Assembly (NCBI GenBank): GCA_964036665.1
Contig: OZ038533.1
Span: 9,074,413 to 9,138,412, forward strand
Reading direction: 5' to 3'
Length of the DNA: 64,000 bases
Source of the DNA: Gordius sp. MW1
Taxonomy: Eukaryota; Nematomorpha; Gordioida; Gordea; Gordiidae
The notes under the pieces were generated by a model. The model was not told the origin of the DNA and ran no database searches. It saw nothing but the letters and a program-made list of their open reading frames with translations. The position numbers and the translations under genes were made by a program. Positions 62,101 through 64,000 of the stretch are shown here, piece by piece (position 1 is the first letter of the stretch; every line of letters starts with the position of its first letter).

Positions 62101-64000
62101 TTTTCATGCTCTTTCACATAGAATTGAAAAAAATAAATATTTTTACCTCAAAATTTTTCACATATTTTTCTTTGAACCGTATTCATCCGATGAAAGTTGT
62201 CGTTTTCAGACGTGGTTTCTATGATCCCAAGTAAAAATTTATCAGAATCTGAAAACTATTACTTTGAAATCATGATCGCATAGAGCCATTTTCAAAAATT
62301 AAGCACTCACGTTGCGATACAACAAACTAATCGCAACAATAAAACGTTGTCTTTTGTCAAAATGATAGTTCTCGCAGCTTAAAACCTCTTTTCGGAAGTC
62401 AATCGAGGATAATAGGATTCTCAAATTGGCTTACTTTTATATATTTTTTCATGCTCTTTCACATAGAATCGAAAAAAATAAATATTTTTACCTCAAAATT
62501 TTTCACATTTTTTTCTTTTAACCGTATGCATCCGATGAAAGTTGTCGTTTTCAGACGTGGTTTCGATGATAAAAAGTAAAAATTTATCAGAATCAGAAAA
62601 CTATTACTTTGAAATCATGATCGCATAGTGCATTTTTGAAAAATTAAGCACTCACGTTGCGATACAACAAACTAATCGCAACAATAAAACGTTGTCTTTT
62701 GTCAAAATGATAGTTCTCACAGATTAAAACCTCTTTTCGGAAGTCAATCGAGGATAATAGGATTCTCAAATTGGCTTACTTTTATATATTTTTTCATGCT
62801 CTTTCACATAGAATCGAAAAAAATAAATATTTTTACCTCAAAATTTTTCACATTTTTTTCTTTCAACCGTATGCATCCGATGAAAGTTGTAGTTTTCAGA
62901 CGTGGTTTCGATGATAAAAAGTAAAAATTTATCAGAATCAGAAAACTATTACTTTGAAATCATGATCGCATAGTGCATTTTTGAAAAAATAAGCACTCAC
63001 GTTGCGATACAACAAACTAATCGCAACAATAAAACGTTGTCTTTTGTCAAAATGATAGTTCTCGCAGCTTAAAACCTCTTTTCCGAGGATAATAGGATTC
63101 TCAAATTGGCTTACTTTTATATATTTTTTCATGCTCTTTCACATAGAATTTAAAAAAAATAAATATTTTTACCTCAAAATTTTTCACATATTTTTCTTTG
63201 AACCGTACTCATCCGAAGAAAGTTGTCGTTTTCAGACGTGGTTTCGATGATAAAAAGTAAAAATTTATCAGAATCAGAAAACTATTACTTTGAAATCATG
63301 ATCGCATAGTGCATTTTTGAAAAATTAAGCACTCACGTTGCGATACAACAAACTAATCGCAACAATAAAACGTTGTCTTTGTCAAAATGATAGTTCTCGC
63401 AGCTTAAAACCTCTTTTCGGAAGTCAATCGATTATAATAGGATTCTCAAATTGGCTTACTTTTATATATTTTTTTATGCTCTTTCACATAGAATCGAAAA
63501 AAAGAAATATTTTTACCTCAAAATTTTTCACATATTTTCTTTCAACCGTATGCATCCGATGAAAGTTGTCGTTTTCAGACGTGGTTTCTATGATCCCAAG
63601 TAAAAATTTATCAGAATCTGAAAACTATTACTTTGAAATCATGATCGCATAGAGCCATTTTCAAAAATTAAGCACTCACGTTGCGATACAACAAACTAAT
63701 CGCAACAATAAAACGTTGTCTTTTGTCAAAATGATAGTTCTCGCAGCTTAAAACCTCTTTTCGGAAGTCAATCGAGGATAATAGGATTCTCAAATTGGCT
63801 TACTTTTATATATTTTCATGCTCTTTCACATAGAATCGAAAAAAATAAATATTTTTACCTCAAAATTTTTCACATATTTTTCTTTCAACCGTATGCATCC
63901 GATGAAAGTTGTCGTTTTCAGACGTGGTTTCGATGATAAAAAGTAAAAATTTATCAGAATCAGAAAACTATTACTTTAAAATCATGATCGCATAGTGCAT
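56135..64000 (+). repeat. Mixed satellite monomers at the right edge
   Basis: Twenty-three monomers start at 56135, 56477, 56823, 57166, 57509, 57852, 58191, 58534, 58879, 59222, 59561, 59904, 60243, 60588, 60931, 61272, 61615, 61955, 62300, 62645, 62990, 63326 and 63669; the last is cut by the window. Recurrent classes carry aaaatgttgtc with gtaaaaatg (56477, 57509, 58534, 58879, 60588), a short tatattttcatgc (56135, 57166, 57852, 58191, 59222, 59904, 63669), or a shortened start, tgagcacgttgcg (57852, 59222, 59904, 60931). The series 57509-57852 resembles 58879-59222 (offset 1370). No gene is seen. Confidence 0.9.

Larger units (their letters stand above)
1..64000 (+). repeat. Satellite DNA array, ~344-bp monomer, about 183 copies
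   Basis: The same unit, starting taagcactcacgttgcg, recurs every 331-349 bp (mostly 343-345) in one orientation from base 1 to base 64000, interrupted only by the insertion at 31879-33024. Landmarks within a unit are an inverted GTTGCGA/TCGCAAC pair near its start, a block of A and T tracts past the middle, the motif gtatgcatccgatgaaa, and gaaatcatgatcgcatag near the end. Copies differ by linked point variants and 1-10 bp indels that define recurrent classes. The unit is strongly AT-rich (about 70% by eye). Nothing in it resembles a gene with conserved coding potential. Large homogeneous arrays with HOR structure are typical of eukaryotic (peri)centromeric or other heterochromatin; that location is inferred, not seen. 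Confidence 0.97.

Noticed and set aside
1..64000. CRISPR array or prokaryotic repeat locus
   Set aside because: The whole 344-bp unit repeats without short conserved repeats separated by unique spacers, and there are no cas genes.

Overview
This window is almost entirely one tandem satellite DNA array. I counted about 183 head-to-tail copies of an AT-rich monomer of about 344 bp, all on the same strand, filling 1-64000 with one interruption. Most monomers are 339-346 bp and each starts with the motif taagcactcacgttgcg. No rRNA, tRNA, CRISPR or host gene is visible. The many short ORFs of 60-90 codons in the array are one piece of the monomer that opens or closes with single-base indels, so I do not call them genes. 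The array size, the higher-order structure and an animal-style hAT insertion point to heterochromatin, possibly centromeric or pericentromeric, of a eukaryote. The insertion suggests an animal, perhaps an arthropod, but the sequence alone does not settle the species.

The monomers fall into recognisable variant classes arranged in local higher-order repeats (HORs) whose period changes along the window. The layout is: a trimer (1-3102); a mixed zone (3103-9639); a 7-mer of 2408 bp (9640-14455); a 9-mer derivative of 3096 bp (14456-18584); a mixed zone (18585-21683); a 10-mer of 3442 bp, two full copies and part of a third (21684-29600); a rearranged zone (29601-33839); a 6-mer of 2059 bp (33840-39326); a zone of trimers and dimers (39327-43450); a 9-mer of 3097 bp (43451-47924); a dimer (47925-49297); a 13-mer of 4443 bp (50329-56134); and a mixed zone to the end. 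Blocks at about 18.6-24.4 kb reappear in the same order at about 41.7-46.9 kb, which indicates a segmental duplication of array DNA. Several monomers are clean hybrids of two classes, as expected from unequal crossover inside a monomer.

The interruption, 31879-33024 (1146 bp), is a hAT-superfamily DNA transposon derivative. It has 5'-CAGGGGTTTG terminal inverted repeats and an exact 8-bp target duplication (ctttcaac). Both subterminal regions are rich in GGGTTC and contain hairpin and G-quadruplex motifs. On the minus strand it keeps a 181-codon ORF for the N-terminus of a BED-finger hAT transposase, cut off just after the probable first catalytic Asp. The insertion is present once and is not carried in any other HOR copy, so it probably arrived after the local array was amplified.
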